NCBI RefSeq assembly: GCF_958298935.1
Contig: NC_084943.1
Location: 14,005,001 to 14,069,000, forward strand
Length of the DNA: 64,000 nt
Source of the DNA: Phragmites australis
Taxonomy: Eukaryota > Streptophyta > Magnoliopsida > Poales > Poaceae
Reading direction: 5' to 3'
Both the position numbers and the translations under genes were made by a program. The notes under the pieces were generated by a model, which was not told the origin of the DNA, did not search any database, and saw only the letters and a program-made list of their open reading frames with translations. Positions 10,560 through 22,960 of the stretch are shown here, piece after piece (the stretch's first letter is position 1; each line of letters opens with the position of its first letter).

Positions 10560-12130
10560 AGTAGATCTCATGGATGCAATATATGAAGAAGCCACCGTAA
10601 CCGGGACAAAGTTTGATCAAATTGAAAAAGTCCTAGGAAGATTTACCTAACCAGATGATCCGGTGCTCTGGGTGTTGAACTACCAGAGCATATTTAACAA
10701 AGGAGGAGAGAGACCTGAAAACCTCACCGGAAGGTCCGGTGCTTAGCAAGTGTACTCATCGGAGCAATTCTTTCAAAAAAAGATGTCGTGCTAAAGAATG
10801 AAGGCTAAGCCTCACCCGATAGTATGGTGAGCAAAACATTACAACACCAGAGTGTTTCTGTCTAGAAGGCAGAATGGAACAATCCACCGGAAAGTTCGGT
10901 GATCAGAGGAAGATACACACCGAAGCATTTCCATCAGAGAAGATTGCAGTCGTGGAAGATCGAAGATCAACACGCGGGAACGTCTAGTGATGAAGTAAGG
11001 CTACATTGGAAAATACACTAGACAATAAACACTGCAAAGAGGCAGAACGAAATTTAAGGCATCGGATAGTCCGGTGATGAAGTGATATGCACCGGATGCT
11101 AACACAAGAGCAATTTACACAGAGAGGATGAAGTTGGTTCGGATGGCTCATGATAACTCACCGGATAGTCCAGTGATAGAGATGAAGTATATACCGGAGT
11201 GTCTGGTGTTCACAGAGGCTTGAGTGGGGTTCCACGGCTAATTTGTGAGAGTGTAGTCATCAGATGATCTGGTATTAGTACTATTGTTCTCACCGGATCA
11301 TCCAGTGTTAACAACTTTTCTAAGCCATTGGGTTAACGGCTAGTGCGTGGGTTTGAGGCTATAAATACCCCTCCACTCAGTCATTTGATGATATGACAAG
11401 CTCCTGAAGTCTAGATGAAGTTCATACATACTTAAGAAGACATCCAAACCACCAAAGTACTTAAGTGATTATCCAAGATGATTAACCATAAGATTAGTGA
11501 GTTATTAGTGCTTATAGACCTAGAGAGAGTGTTGCTAGGTGATTGCTGCCTAGAGAGTAGATCAAGTAGTGATCCAACTTTGTAACAAGTGGTACGCTGG
11601 TATCTTAGAGTCTTGGTGACTCGTCGGTAAACTTGTTGACCCTCTCATTTGGTGTGAAGCGGCGATGAGAAGCGTGTATGGAGACGAAGAGACCCTTACC
11701 TTGGTAGCTCAAGCTCCGAAATGATCATAGCGGCAAGGAACCGGAAGAGAGCCTAGTGGTGAGACCTTATCTTGGTGGCTTGATGGCTCATCCGGGTGGA
11801 GATCTTATGTTTGTGACTTAGTGGCTTAAGAGCTGTGATAGGGTGCTGACTGGGAGTAAATCTTTTGTGAAGCTACAATGTGAACTAGGGGTGGCATTCA
11901 TGCCATCGATATCATGAGATAAAAATCTCTTATGCCGAGTTTACTCTTTCTACCTTATTTACGGTTTCGTATGTTATATATATTAGAAGCATTTTGATCG
12001 ATAGAGTAGGCACGCTAGATAGAATTTAATATAAATTTATCTTATATAAATTTTAAAACCGTATAGATTCTAAATGTCATCCATTTTAAGATGTTATCTA
12101 TCCCTTCCGCTAATGATCGACCCACCGACA
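10560..12130 (+). repeat. LTR-like remnant with repeated CACCGGA..TCCGGTG palindromes
   Basis: Looks like an old solo LTR of a grass copia element. About nine imperfect copies of a CACCGGA(N)TCCGGTG-type palindrome are scattered over 10650-11320, then a TATA box and about 760 bp of transcribed-type sequence rich in GGTGG and CTTGGTGG words. No open frame of interest. Clean TG..CA ends and a target duplication were not found, so the limits are approximate. Confidence 0.5.
11360..11367 (+). promoter_or_regulatory. TATA box of the LTR-like remnant
   Basis: TATAAATA in GAGGCTATAAATACCCC, placed after the palindrome-rich section as expected for the U3/R part of an LTR. It gives the plus orientation. 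Confidence 0.5.
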
Positions 12131-12827
12131 CTTCCCCTAAGGCCATGAGTCCAAAATAATCATCTGTAGTTGCCACGTCCTTTTAGTTTGACTTCACCAC
12201 CACCTGTATGCCTGCTCACTAAGGACATGTGGTCCACGGTTAGGCGACTCCTTCGTTAGACTTGAGGATGCATTGGCTATTGGAATATGAATTGTAATAT
12301 ACAAGAATAGAGTCAAAATAGAGAGTGAATCAATGTTTTCATTGCTTCAATTGATCGTGTATTTATATATGGTGAATAGATGACAGTTGTTTTGTGAAGA
12401 CACCCTAATGGCAATTAACAATTAATCAATTCGCAACACGGTCAAATGTGCAATGGCCCGGTACTTGCAGTTCTCGTGAATCAAATCGAGGAATTAATGG
12501 AGCGTATGTATTTTTAAGAAATCTTGTATTGATATAGGATTATTTTCTGCAAAATTCGTTAATATTTCTTTTCGTGGTAACGTGACTTTAGTTCTGAAAA
12601 ATTACTGCCAAATTCCGTGACAACCACCCCGAATTATAGCACTAACCCTGTTGATGAATAAAGAATTCACCACAGACACACAGCAGAAACTTGTGCAGCA
12701 GCACGTGCCGCTCGCATAGAAAAGCTTGCACCAGCCAGCGTTCCAGAGGCAGCAGAGCAAAAGACAACAACTCCAGACTCCACCGACAGCGAGGGCGAGC
12801 TAGCTCGATTACTTCCTTGAAAGATCC
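12131..12827 (+). other. Upstream region and 5' UTR of the phytocyanin gene
   Basis: No coding sequence. The final 180 bp or so, rich in CAGCAG and CACACAG words, probably hold the 5' UTR. I could not single out a TATA box with confidence. An ACGT-core G-box-like CACGTG lies at about 12703. Confidence 0.4.
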
Positions 12828-15326
12828 ATGGCGCGGCATCTGCGATCTGCAGCGGCGGCGGTCGCGGCCGTCGCCGTAGTAGTAGCCGCCGTCCTTGCCA
12901 GCCCGGCGGCTGCGCAGGGCGCCACGCCGGCGGCGGACGACGCGCCGCCGTACAGGAACCACACCGTGGGCGGCGCCGACGGGTGGTTCTTCAACGCGAA
13001 GACCAACACCACGTCGGGGAACTACTCGTCCTGGGCTGCCGGCGAGACCTTCTACATCGGCGACTACCTCAGTACGCTTATCTAGACTCCTCTCGCCATT
13101 ATTGCTGCTTCAAGTTGCTTTCTTGCTTGTCTGTGCACAGTGAGTATACTTTCACTCTTAAAAGTTGGAAGTTGGAATGTGCCATGGGAAAAGGAAGCTA
13201 AGGACACGCCCAACATATTCATCACGTGGACGAAATTTTAGTCGTGAAGAGATTTTCGTTCCCTATTTTAACAGTTTCTCTTTACGGTTCCCTATATTGT
13301 ATATGTATATAAAGACTATATCATACACAGATAGAGTATGAACAACACATATTAGATAGTTCTAGATATCACGAAACTGAATCAGCAGTACCTGATACAT
13401 CCGGAATCAAGAAAACACGTACTATGAAGATTTAGATTGGTTACCCAACTCGAGACGATCAGTATCCCAAACAAATCTATCTATTTGGACATCAATGAAA
13501 CCAATTCTCTATCGACTACGGTTAAATAGGAGTCAGTGCATCACCCCTATATAAGACAGAAAGGCTGAGGGAGAAAAAAAAAGAAGGGGACGCAAGCATC
13601 AAGACCTTAGTAGAGGATACTCGGCAACTTTAGCCCTAAGTTAGATTAGATTCGATTTACTCATTGTAATAGTTTTAGTCACATCACTTGTACTCGAGAT
13701 CATCAACATATAGCAGCAACACTCTCTCAGGACGTAGGATATTATTTGAATCAGAGGTCCGAACCTGTATACAATTTGTGTTTCATTTCGTGATTAATCC
13801 TTATACTCAAAGGTACTCAATCAATTTACAGACATATTATCGGGAACTAATCTTCAACAAATTGAATAAAATTGTCCTTAGTGAAAGATTCAGTAAGAAT
13901 AAGAGATATTGCCACTAAACTGACAATAACAGATCAATTTAGCCCTACTACTGTTATCGCAAAGGGAATGTACAGTTAAACAACTGAGAAATTAGAATTC
14001 AGATCCAGATCTGAGCATCAATCCACTCAGAACCCAGACTCTGCCATGCTACATGCGCCAGGAATCTAGCGCAAATGGGAATATTTTGTAGTTACAGTCT
14101 TACAGAGGAGCAATAGCACGTGCCGATCAATTACCACAAAGTCAATCTTCTGATTCTAATCGGCTAAGAAATTCATATTTTCATACGCTCAGTAGTTTCA
14201 AATTAGACATCTGATTAACATTAAAGCAATCAATTTTCCCTCAATTTTGCATTATGCCGTGCTATTTTTTCTAGAGCCGAGGATACTACTTCCTTGAACT
14301 TAGTACTTTGTTGTGTTTATCAATACAAACACTCGCCCAATTATTTAAATGAATAACATACTAAACAGAAACTATTAAAACTGAGGGCCTGTTTGAATTG
14401 ACGGTATTTCCTTGGAAAGTAAAACATTTAGTACAAATTCGAAGTAAATATTATACACTCGAACAAAATCCAAACAACCGGTAGCACTTCTATCGATATA
14501 AGAATGTAAATTTGTCAACTGAAAAATAACATTACACACCGTTTGACACTAAAATTGAATTTTATTTGTTCCGTAGGATTCAGCATCCTATTCTTGTCCA
14601 AATCGAATTTCTCATCAACATTACTTTTCATAACATTCTATTTCTCTTAGAACTCTTACGAATACACTGACTTGTGTGATCATTTTCTTTCCAAGATTGT
14701 ATCCTGGATGTGGTCATTCAGTTACACCTATGTTACTGGATTTGCTTGACCATTTTTCATTTCCAGTCATATTTTAAACCATTGTTTTCCAATATAACTT
14801 GCTGACCACTTTTGTCACCTCTGTGATTTCGCTATTACCAGTATTCAAGACGAACGCCAACTCGTCGGTGGTGCAGACCGCCAACTCCACCTCTTACGCG
14901 CTGTGCGACCCCAGCGAGGAGGACCCGTCACCCACCACCTTCATATATGGCGGCGGCGGGGGTGGTGGTGGCGGCGCCGTCGAGGAGGCCGACACCCTGG
15001 CTGTCCCGCTCACCTTCAAGGGCGAGAACTACTTCTTCTCCGAAGCCGATGGCGGCGTGCAGTGCCAGCAGGGCATGCGGTTTGAGATCAAGGTCGCCCA
15101 CGGCCGAGGCCTGCCGCCAGCGCTCGCGCACCCGCCTCCGCCCCCCAAGGAGCGCGTGCTAGCGCCGCCACCTGCCGGGACAGCCTTCTCAGGCATCGGG
15201 ACGATCGAGCCTGGAGACGGCGCCGGCGACAACGGCGGCGAGGGCAGGAGCGGAGCTGCGGCGGTGGGCAGCCGGTTCTTGGGGGTAGCTTTCGGGATGG
15301 CTTTAGCAGCTTTTGTTGCAGCCTGA
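12828..15326 (+). CDS. Early nodulin-like phytocyanin, GPI-anchored (exons 12828-13071, 14842-15326)
   Basis: A 242-residue cell-surface protein of the plastocyanin-like (phytocyanin) fold. The ATG context is CCATGGC. A GT (13072) to AG (14841) intron joins the frame at the GDYL/IF site where many phytocyanin genes have their intron. Residues 1-30 are an alanine-rich signal peptide. The domain (about 42-168) shows NHTVGGADGW, FYIGDYL and the disulfide cysteines C103 and C156. Positions that bind copper in true phytocyanins are changed: the first His is Ser near 89-90, Cys is Ser148 and the second His is Gln155; only Met160 remains. This fits the non-copper early nodulin-like class. Nine glycines (118-126) interrupt the domain. 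A proline-rich linker and a hydrophobic tail follow, typical of a GPI anchor. Five N-glycosylation sequons are visible (N44, N60, N65, N88, N96). Confidence 0.88.
13210..13780 (+). repeat. LTR-like remnant inside the phytocyanin intron
   Basis: Intron sequence with the word order of a grass LTR: a TATA box (TATATAA at 13548-13554 in CCCCTATATAAGACAG), a purine-rich run, GTAATAGTTTTAGTCAC, and CTCGAGATCATCAACATATAGC near 13690. It has no coding capacity. Ends are not defined, so the limits are by eye. Much of the 1.77-kb intron length may come from this insertion. Confidence 0.4.
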
Positions 15327-16640
15327 GTTGGTGGTGGCGACGCACTGTCGGTGGTGGCGACGCACTGTCAGACTTAGAACTTTTACCATTTGTTATTTAA
15401 ATTTGTGAGATTGTATTTAATTTGATTCGTGACCTAATTTTGGTGGAGCAATGAACTGATCATTCGGTGCAGTTTACTGGAAATTTTATTCCTTGGTTAC
15501 ACGGATGTGATATTCATTATGATTGCTATTTGTCCTCCGGTAATGAAATTTGTGGATTAATTTTTGCTTTTTCTCTCTTTCGGGCAGAAAGATTGCTATT
15601 TTGGAGCCGGACTGAAACACAGTACCATCACCTTGCAATCATTCATTCAGAATCTTATTTCAGAACGCATTACACTTGCTCGGTTGAGCAATAAAGGAAA
15701 GGGCAGATATGGCGATTAAAGAACGATACGCTGTTTGGTTCGGTCTTTTTATGCTGTGATCCGATGACGGTGTGAAAGGATCCCGTTAGTTCCAGTTTGG
15801 TTTGGATGCGCTACAATCCGATATCATGTAAACGGATTACAGCTTGTACAACTCTGATTACACTCTCCAATGAGTGGATTCAGATCCCGTTATCGTGATA
15901 TTAGCACCCTCTAAACGCACCATCTGTCTCCCTATCCTCTCTCTCCAAATCGATGGTGGTGGCGTGGGGAGGGGAGGATGCGGCATGGAGGCGACATTCG
16001 ATTCGGCGAGGGCAAGACCGCGTGGCCTAACGCGCACGCGCGCCTGGCTGTCGGTGAGGCAAGGAGGCGGCGGTCCGCGCTACTATGTGGTGGCTTGGTT
16101 TGACGAGTATGTGAGGGCTAGCGCAATGTGGGACAACGACCATGCGCATCTAACGGTGGCCGGACCGCCAGAGCTTTCCAGATTTGGTACCATCCTCCAT
16201 CTCCTTGCCAGCGTGTAGTGTTCCAGATGTGATGGTGTTTTCCACGACGTCATGTTGGCGGCTTTGCTTCTTTGCACAAGCCTAGGAGTAGCTTCTCGTG
16301 TTGCTACCGCCGCAACAGTCAATGGTCTTCATCCAAACAAGGTCTCGACGTCGGCTGGAGCACATCATTTTCAATCTTCACCTCGTTCTCTTCATTAATC
16401 GAGATACCGGTGGCACTAATCAGGTCACGGTGCTGTAGCACGGTGAGATTTAACCAAATGTTGTATTGGCATCCCATACCATTCTTAGATGGAACCAAAC
16501 AAATCAGGTGATCATGCACTGCACCCCCAAAACCCCTGTAATGCCATTACGTTTACGTTTGCATTAACAAACCTTGAACCAAACACCTCTGTCGAAGGTT
16601 AATCCCTGATAATGTTTCAGGATGCATGGATCGGTGGGCG
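15327..16640 (+). other. 3' UTR and flank of the phytocyanin gene; possible small DNA transposon
   Basis: The first 120-370 bp are AT-rich and probably 3' UTR. From about 15717 to 16600 the DNA is bounded by GTTTGGTTC on the left and GAACCAAAC on the right, each about 24 bp inside a TTAA-containing site, as in PIF/Harbinger-type MITEs. The ends are only weakly alike. The 115-codon frame at 15874-16218 shows no domain and is not called. Confidence 0.35.
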
Positions 16641-16649
16641 CGTGAACAA

Positions 16650-17321
16650 TGCTTGAAGTGTTCGTGTGCTTGTGATGAACTAAAGAAAACGGGGCTTATC
16701 TAGGTTCATGCCTCCCAAAGGATAACAGCCCTACATCCTGTGTATTTTGTTATCAGAGTTTGTAAACTAGTTACAGATGAGTTTTCTGAACTCCTGCCTC
16801 CTCTCCCCTTGACAAACCGGGTCCTCCTCTCTTTATATACTAGAAAGAAGAAAAACTTACAAGTGAGCCATATTTAGCAGACCCATACCTGGCTAGATAT
16901 TCTACTCTTAGATCATTATCATGGAGAACCTGGTGAACCCAACTTTTCCTGAGAGCTCTGCCTGTCTGTCCCATCCGTGGAACGCCGCTACACCTGCCTC
17001 CCTCGGTCGCCCGGCCTGTCCCATCGCCGTGGCCTCAAGTTCATTTGTTAAACCGTCTTGTTCCCACGCTCCGTAAGTCTACTAGTAAAATCATCCACTT
17101 GCCTGGTCATACTGTAGATCCTGTCTCATCCGTCACGTGGAGCTAGTCGATCCGCAACACCCCACTCCGTAGAAATTAATGCTACGGGACAGGGTGTTGC
17201 CCATTTACGCTGGCCATGACTTTGTTTACTAGAGGATGTGCTTCGGGAAGGAAAATACTTGAGTAGATACCAATAAATGCAATTAGACATGTTAGATACG
17301 GGCGTTCCACGACCAGCAAGG
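16650..17321 (-). repeat. LTR fragment of a gypsy-like element
   Basis: Non-coding, with the feel of a Ty3/gypsy LTR: TATATAAA on the minus strand at 16832-16839 and a run resembling the R/U5 part to its left (GATAACAGCCCTACATCC). Truncated at the right by the copia LTR that starts at 17322. The left limit is approximate. Confidence 0.4.
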
Positions 17322-18753
17322 TGTTGGGGAACGGGCAGGCTAGTATGAGATCATAGATCGTTACCACTCGACGCGCACTGCAGCGGAAGAAGAGTTGGAG
17401 TAGACCAATCCAACGTTGTGCGCATCAAACTCCTTAATCAGCTTCTCGATTAGATCCCCGACCAGCCCTGCGCAGGTGGTCACGCTCCTTGACAAACTTC
17501 GAGCAGGTGGTCATCTTCTTGACCAACTTTCAACAGGTGGTCGTGCTCCTTAACCTACTCCTCGACAACATCACGTTCAACTCGCCGAGAAGATCAATAC
17601 CGCAATAGCAGCAACGTCTCTATGGTATCCACACATAAAACGCTGAGCGTCGATATGCTAGCACCGCACGCACGGCTAGGGTTTTGGGAGATCATGTGGA
17701 AGGTTGCGGTTAGGGTTTCAGAGTGGCTCAATCTCAGCATGCCCTACCCACACCTCTCCTTATATAGAGCTCGCCAATGAGCTCCCACGTCAAAAACCCT
17801 TTAGGACTCTAACTTCTCATGGATCACAATCTAATCAAAACCCATATACGAATCCAATTCGCATATTTTGTTCCAACCCAGTAAGTGTGTGACCTGTTAG
17901 GTTCATGTACAAACAGCTACGACTCAGAAACCCTTTTCAAACCGAAATCAATAATGGTCCCTAGTAGGACATGTTGACTCCCGAGTATACATAAAAGATC
18001 ATATCGGCTGAACCTTGATATACACATGCACCAATCCCTTCGCGTCACGATACCAGTCAAGCTCAAGGTGAGATACGTGCCACCCTTGTGATAGCTCAAC
18101 CATTCACTCGGTCAAGTAGTGGATTCATCATGATTAAATCTTTAATCATATTGGCATGGCCATGCACTTTCTCAATCCAACTACCTCGAGGGGCCCAGAG
18201 ATATCTCTCCTGTTATCAAGGAGGGGAAAATTCTATTTTGATCACTCATACTCCATGACATGTTTCATAACAAACCAGAAAACTACCTTTATGACTACCC
18301 AGTTATGGAATAGCGTTTGACAGTCTCAAAGTATGCTAGTACACATTCTGGGAATCAATGACAATCTCTGGTCTAAGGATCCTGCAGGTACACCATTTGA
18401 GATAACAACTGATGGCACATCATAAATAACAATCCCAGCAGTATCTCAAAGTGGGTCTATCCCACATCATATTTTCTAACATAAATGTCCACAGTATTGA
18501 CATGTTATCTCTATACCTATGATCCATGATCATTAATCAATACATGTGCTGGTCTTATGTATCATCACAAAGATATATGACCAGGGATCGACTAAGAATA
18601 ACATCATGAAATAAACAAAGAGTTTTATGAACAAGTCACATACTTACCAAGCAATGTAAACGATAGTCATTCTTGGAATAACACATTATTCGGTAGTACG
18701 TGAACATAGGCGTGGGATACAATCATCTCTATGATTGCCTCTAGGGCATATCA
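17322..18753 (-). repeat. 3' LTR of copia element F
   Basis: 1,432 bp; plus strand TGTTGGGGAA at the outer edge and GGGCATATCA at the inner edge, giving TG..CA. A purine-rich GGAAGATTGAAGG on the minus strand abuts the inner edge as the polypurine tract. The TATA box TATATAA is at 17760-17766 (minus). A partial copy in the opposite orientation is at 25283-26212. Confidence 0.85.
17760..17766 (-). promoter_or_regulatory. TATA box of copia F LTR
   Basis: TATATAAGG on the minus strand in GAGCTCTATATAAGGAG. The same word is kept in the inverted LTR copy at 25784-25790, which supports it as the core promoter. Confidence 0.6.
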
Positions 18754-18779
18754 CCTTCAATCTTCCACTTGCACTAGAT

Positions 18780-21700
18780 TCAATCATGTAGGTATCTAAT
18801 ACCCATAGCTCTCATGTGCGCCTCATGCTTGGGCCGCGGGAGTGGTTTTGTTAACGGATAAGAAATATTCAAATCTGTGTGCACCTTGCATATCTTCACG
18901 TCACCCAGATCTAAAATCTCTCGAATAAGGTGATAGCACCTTAGTATGTGCTTGGACTTCTGATGTAACCTAGGTTCTTTGGCTTGCACAATGGCTCCAT
19001 TTTTGTGACAATAGAGATCCGTTGGACTAGAAGCACTAGGCATCACACCTAACTCAGAAACAAACATTCTGATCTAAACAGCCTCCTTTGCAGCTTCAGA
19101 AGCTGCGATATACTTGGCCTCCATCGTGGAATCAAGCACTATTTCTTGCTTGGAACTCTTCCAACACACTACTCCTCTATTGAGGCAAAACACAAAACTA
19201 GATGGCGATCTTGAATCGTCCTCATCGGTTTGGAAGCTAGCATTAGTGTAACCATTTACAACGAGCTCCTCCTCACCTCCATAGACTAGGAACATATCCA
19301 TAGTTCTTCTCAAGTACTTGAGGATATTCTTTACTGTTACCTAGTGAGCTTCACCCGGGTTTGATTTGTATCTACTCGTAACACTTAGAGCATAGGAGAC
19401 ATCTGGACGTATACAAAGTATGGCATACATGATGGACCCGATAGCGGAAGCATACGGGATCGCACACATCCTCTCGAGCTCATCAGTGGTCGAAGGACAC
19501 TGACTCTTGCTGAGAGTGATGCCATATGACATTAGCAAAAAACCTTTCTTGGAATCTTGTGTATTGAACATTTTCAATAGCTTGTCGATGTATGTACTTT
19601 GGCTTAATCCGATCAGCCTTCTCGACCTATCGCTGTAGATCTTATGCCCAATGTGTATGTTGTCTCTCCTAGGTCTTTCATTGAAAAACTCTTTTGCAAC
19701 AAAGATTTAATAGCATCAAGCATCGGAATATCATTCCTGATCAATAATGTGTCATCTACATATAAGACCAGAAACACAAGTGCGCTTCTACTAGCCCTTT
19801 TGAAAACACAAGACGCTTCTTCATTCTTGATGAAACCAAATCCTTTGACCACTTCATCAAAACAAAGATTCTAACTTCGAGAAGCTTGCTTCAGCCCATA
19901 GATGGACTTTTGCAGCTTACATATCTTCCTAGCATTTTTTGGATCGACAAAACCTTCCGGCTGTGTCATGCACACATCCTCACTTAGGTTTCCATTAATG
20001 AAAGCCGTTTTGACATTCATCTGTCATATCTCATAGTCATAATATGCAGCAATTGCTATGATGATCTAGATAGACTTTAGCATTGCGATGGGTGAAAATG
20101 TTTCATCATAATCAACACCTTAAATCTGTCTGAAATCTTTTGCCACCAATCATGCTTTATAGATATGAACATTTCCATCAACGTCTATCTTTTTCTTAAA
20201 AACCCATTTGCACTCAACTGCTTTGACAGCATCACGTGGATCAACCAAGTTTCAAACTTGATTATCGTGCATGGATTCTATCTCGGATCTCATGGCTCCA
20301 AGCCATCTCTCAGAGTCTAGTCCCACCACCGCTTCCGAGTAAGTCTTAGGTTCATCATTGTCCAACACTAATACATCGCACTGCTCTGTGGTTAGGAACA
20401 TTAACCTCTCAGGTGCTGAAACATGTTTCTAATGGTTCCCGAATCTCTTCGAGTTGCACCATGCTCTCATTGATACTCCTTGAGAGGAACTCTTTCTCCA
20501 GCAAAACACTATTTCGGGTGACAAACATTTTGCCTTCTTCCTTGTTATAAAAGTAATATCCTTTGATTTCCCTAGGATGCCCCACAAAGAAGCATTTCTC
20601 TGATTTGGGAGTGAGCTTATCTGATGTCAAACCTTTTACATAGGCCTCACAACCCCAGATCTTAAGCAAAGACAACTAGAGACGCTTCCCGGTCTATATC
20701 TCATATGGTATCTTCTCTACAGCTTCATATGGAACCCTATTTAAAGTGAACGCAACAGTTTCTAGAGCATATCCCCAGAAGGATAATGGAAGATCAGATT
20801 GGCTCATCATGGACCGGACCATGTCCAACAAAGTCTGGTTCCTCCATTCAGACACTCCATTCCATCGAGGTGTCCCCAATGGAGTCAACTGTGGAACAAT
20901 TCCACATTGCTTTAGATGATCACCAAACTCATGGGTCAAATATTCACCTCCACGATTAGATCATAGAAATTTAATTGTCTTGCCAAGTTGATTTTGTGCT
21001 TCATTCTGAAACTCGTTGAACTTTTCAAAGGACTCAGACTTGTGCCTCATTAGGTAGATGTAACTATATCTACTAAAGTCGTCGGTAAAAGTAATGAAGT
21101 ACTGAAAACCACCTCTAGCGATAGAGCTCATTGGTCCACATACATCGGTATGTGCAAAGGCCAAAAACTCACTCGACCTCTCTCCTTGACAGGTGAAAGG
21201 TGCCTTAGTCATCTTGCCAAGTAAAAAAAATTCACATGTATCAAATGATTCAAAATAAAATGAATAAAGAAGACCATTTTTTAGGAGCCTCTGCATGCGT
21301 TTCTCATTTATATGGCCTAAGTGACAATGGCAAATAAAAGTGGGATTCAAATCATTAAGCTAAAGCTCCTTCATTTTAATGTTATTGATAGGGACATCCT
21401 CAAGATCTAGAATATATAATCAATTCACCAATGGACAATTTCCATAGAGCATACCATTCAAATAAATTGAACAACACTTGTTCTTTATTATGAAATCATA
21501 TCCATCTTCTTCCAAACATTAAGAAGAGATAATATTTTTGCCTAAGGTAGAAATGTATAACAATTATTTAATTCCATAACCAATACTGAGGGTAGCGATA
21601 AGAAATAAACACCGATGGCCAATGTAGCAACTTTTGCACCATTGCCGACATGAGCATCCATTTCACCTCTTGCACACTTCCTAGTCCTTTTCAGTCCCTG

Positions 21701-21800
21701 CAATGATTTGCAAGTATGAATCACATCCAGTATCAAATACCCATGAATCTTTAGGACGAGTAGCAAGATTAATTTCAATAACATTTATACATGAAGTGAA
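18780..21800 (-). pseudogene. Copia pol of element F (protease, integrase, RT, RNase H)
   Basis: Order on the minus strand is protease, integrase, RT, RNase H, the copia order. Legible parts: a protease-like piece near 21790-21540; GAG-pre-integrase (CHLGHINEKRMQRLLKNG) and integrase core around 21350-20700 with VHTDVCGPMS-like and RWNGVSEWRNQTLLDMVRSM sections; RT with FLVLYVDDTLLI near 19770; RT end and RNase H at 19577-18780 ending in TDLNISYPLTKPLPRPKHEA. Reading needs several frame changes and passes many stops; the 20400-19880 section is the worst. It is non-functional. Confidence 0.85.
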
Positions 21801-21857
21801 AGTCTTACTTCCCTTCTTATTCTTGAGTTCTTCCAATTATAGCTTGCAGTTCCTCCG

Positions 21858-22643
21858 CTAATGGCCAGGCTTATGGTAGCGGTGGCAAGCATCAGAAGTA
21901 GCAGGGCCAGCCTTGGACTTTCTAACAGGTTTAGGCTTTGAGCTCAAGGTCTCATCTGACGCTTTAGCCTTGCCCCTGAGCTTTCTCTTCTTGTTATCTT
22001 TCTGAACCATCATCATATGATTGGAGCTTTTCTTAATGCTTTCCTCAGCAGTCTTAAGCATCCCATGCAATTCAACCATGCTCTTCTCCATGCTATTCAT
22101 ATGAAAAATTTAAAATAAACATCTTAAAGCTCACAGGGAGTGAATGGAGAATCACATCCATAGCCAACTCATGACTAAGGGGAAAACCAAGTTTTTCTAG
22201 GCTCTCAATGTAACCAATCATCTTGATCACATAAGTACTAACTGGACTGCCTTCCTTTAACTTGCACGCAAACAAGGACTTGGAGGTGTTGAATCTCTCG
22301 GCCCTAGCTTGGTTTTCAAACATGTCTCGGAGTCCCACAATCATATCGTGAGCATCCGCGTTCTCATATTGCTTCTGAAGCTCAAAGGACATAGTGGCAA
22401 GCATGAGACAATTAACATCGAGTGAATCCTTGGTATGCTTCTCGTAAGCCCTTCGATCAGCGGCCGATGCATTATCAGTTGGTTCATCTAGATAGGGAAC
22501 CTCTAGAACATACTCCTTTTTCTCTTGTTTGAGAACAATTCTCATATTTCTATACCAATCATAAAGTTTGTTCTAGATAGCTTTTCTTTTTCAAGAATCG
22601 AACGCAAGTTAAAACTGGAATTTGTGTTAACAGTAGGTGCCAT
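21858..22643 (-). pseudogene. Copia gag of element F
   Basis: The probable start is the ATG at 22643 (MAPTVNTNSSFNLRSILEKE). The frame slips near 22555 and continues from 22545 as a UBN2-type gag (YVLEVPYLDEP, LQKQYENADAHDMIVGLRDM, LKEGSPVSTYVIKMIGYIE). A knuckle remnant near 21880 has lost one cysteine (CHRYHKPGH). The frame breaks show it is dead. Confidence 0.8.
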
Positions 22644-22960
22644 GATCTACAACAGAAATAAATATGCAAAGTTTAGCACTATGTTTATGTAAACCTTTCA
22701 TTAAACAATTTAACAAAAGATACTCCCACTATATGTTTTGAAACCGTTTCCCTCTAACGACATATAGTGGAACAAGATCCATATTCAACTAGGTTCTAGT
22801 GAGCTTTGGCATCACTGCTAGAAACTTAGGTGACATATGTAAGCAACATCTTGCTAATCACATCCCTATGTGACTCTTGTTTGTTGGGTGGCATCGAATG
22901 CCCCGTCCCTAACACTATGCCCCAAAGCCCAAAACCGTTTTGATAGCTTTGTTGGCTTCT
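22644..22960 (-). other. 5' leader of copia F, cut off from its LTR
   Basis: Non-coding leader between the gag start and the junction with gypsy fragment E at about 22960. The primer-binding site and 5' LTR that should follow are absent. Confidence 0.6.

Larger units (their letters stand above)
17322..22960 (-). mobile_element. Ty1/copia element F (Tork/Angela-like), 5' LTR missing
   Basis: A minus-strand copia element: 3' LTR at 17322-18753, RNase H, RT, integrase and protease remnants (18780-21800), gag (21858-22643), and a leader to about 22960 where gypsy sequence begins. No 5' LTR or primer-binding site follows the leader. The LTR starts TGATATGCCCTAGAGGCAAT on the minus strand, a common start in this grass lineage. 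All frames carry stops or shifts, so it is an old, dead copy. Confidence 0.85.

Noticed and set aside
14387..14660. GGGCCTGTTTGAATTG in the phytocyanin intron, like a MITE end
   Set aside because: No matching inverted end or target duplication could be found nearby.
15874..16218. 115-codon frame downstream of the phytocyanin gene
   Set aside because: No recognisable domain, no promoter seen, and it may lie inside a small DNA transposon.
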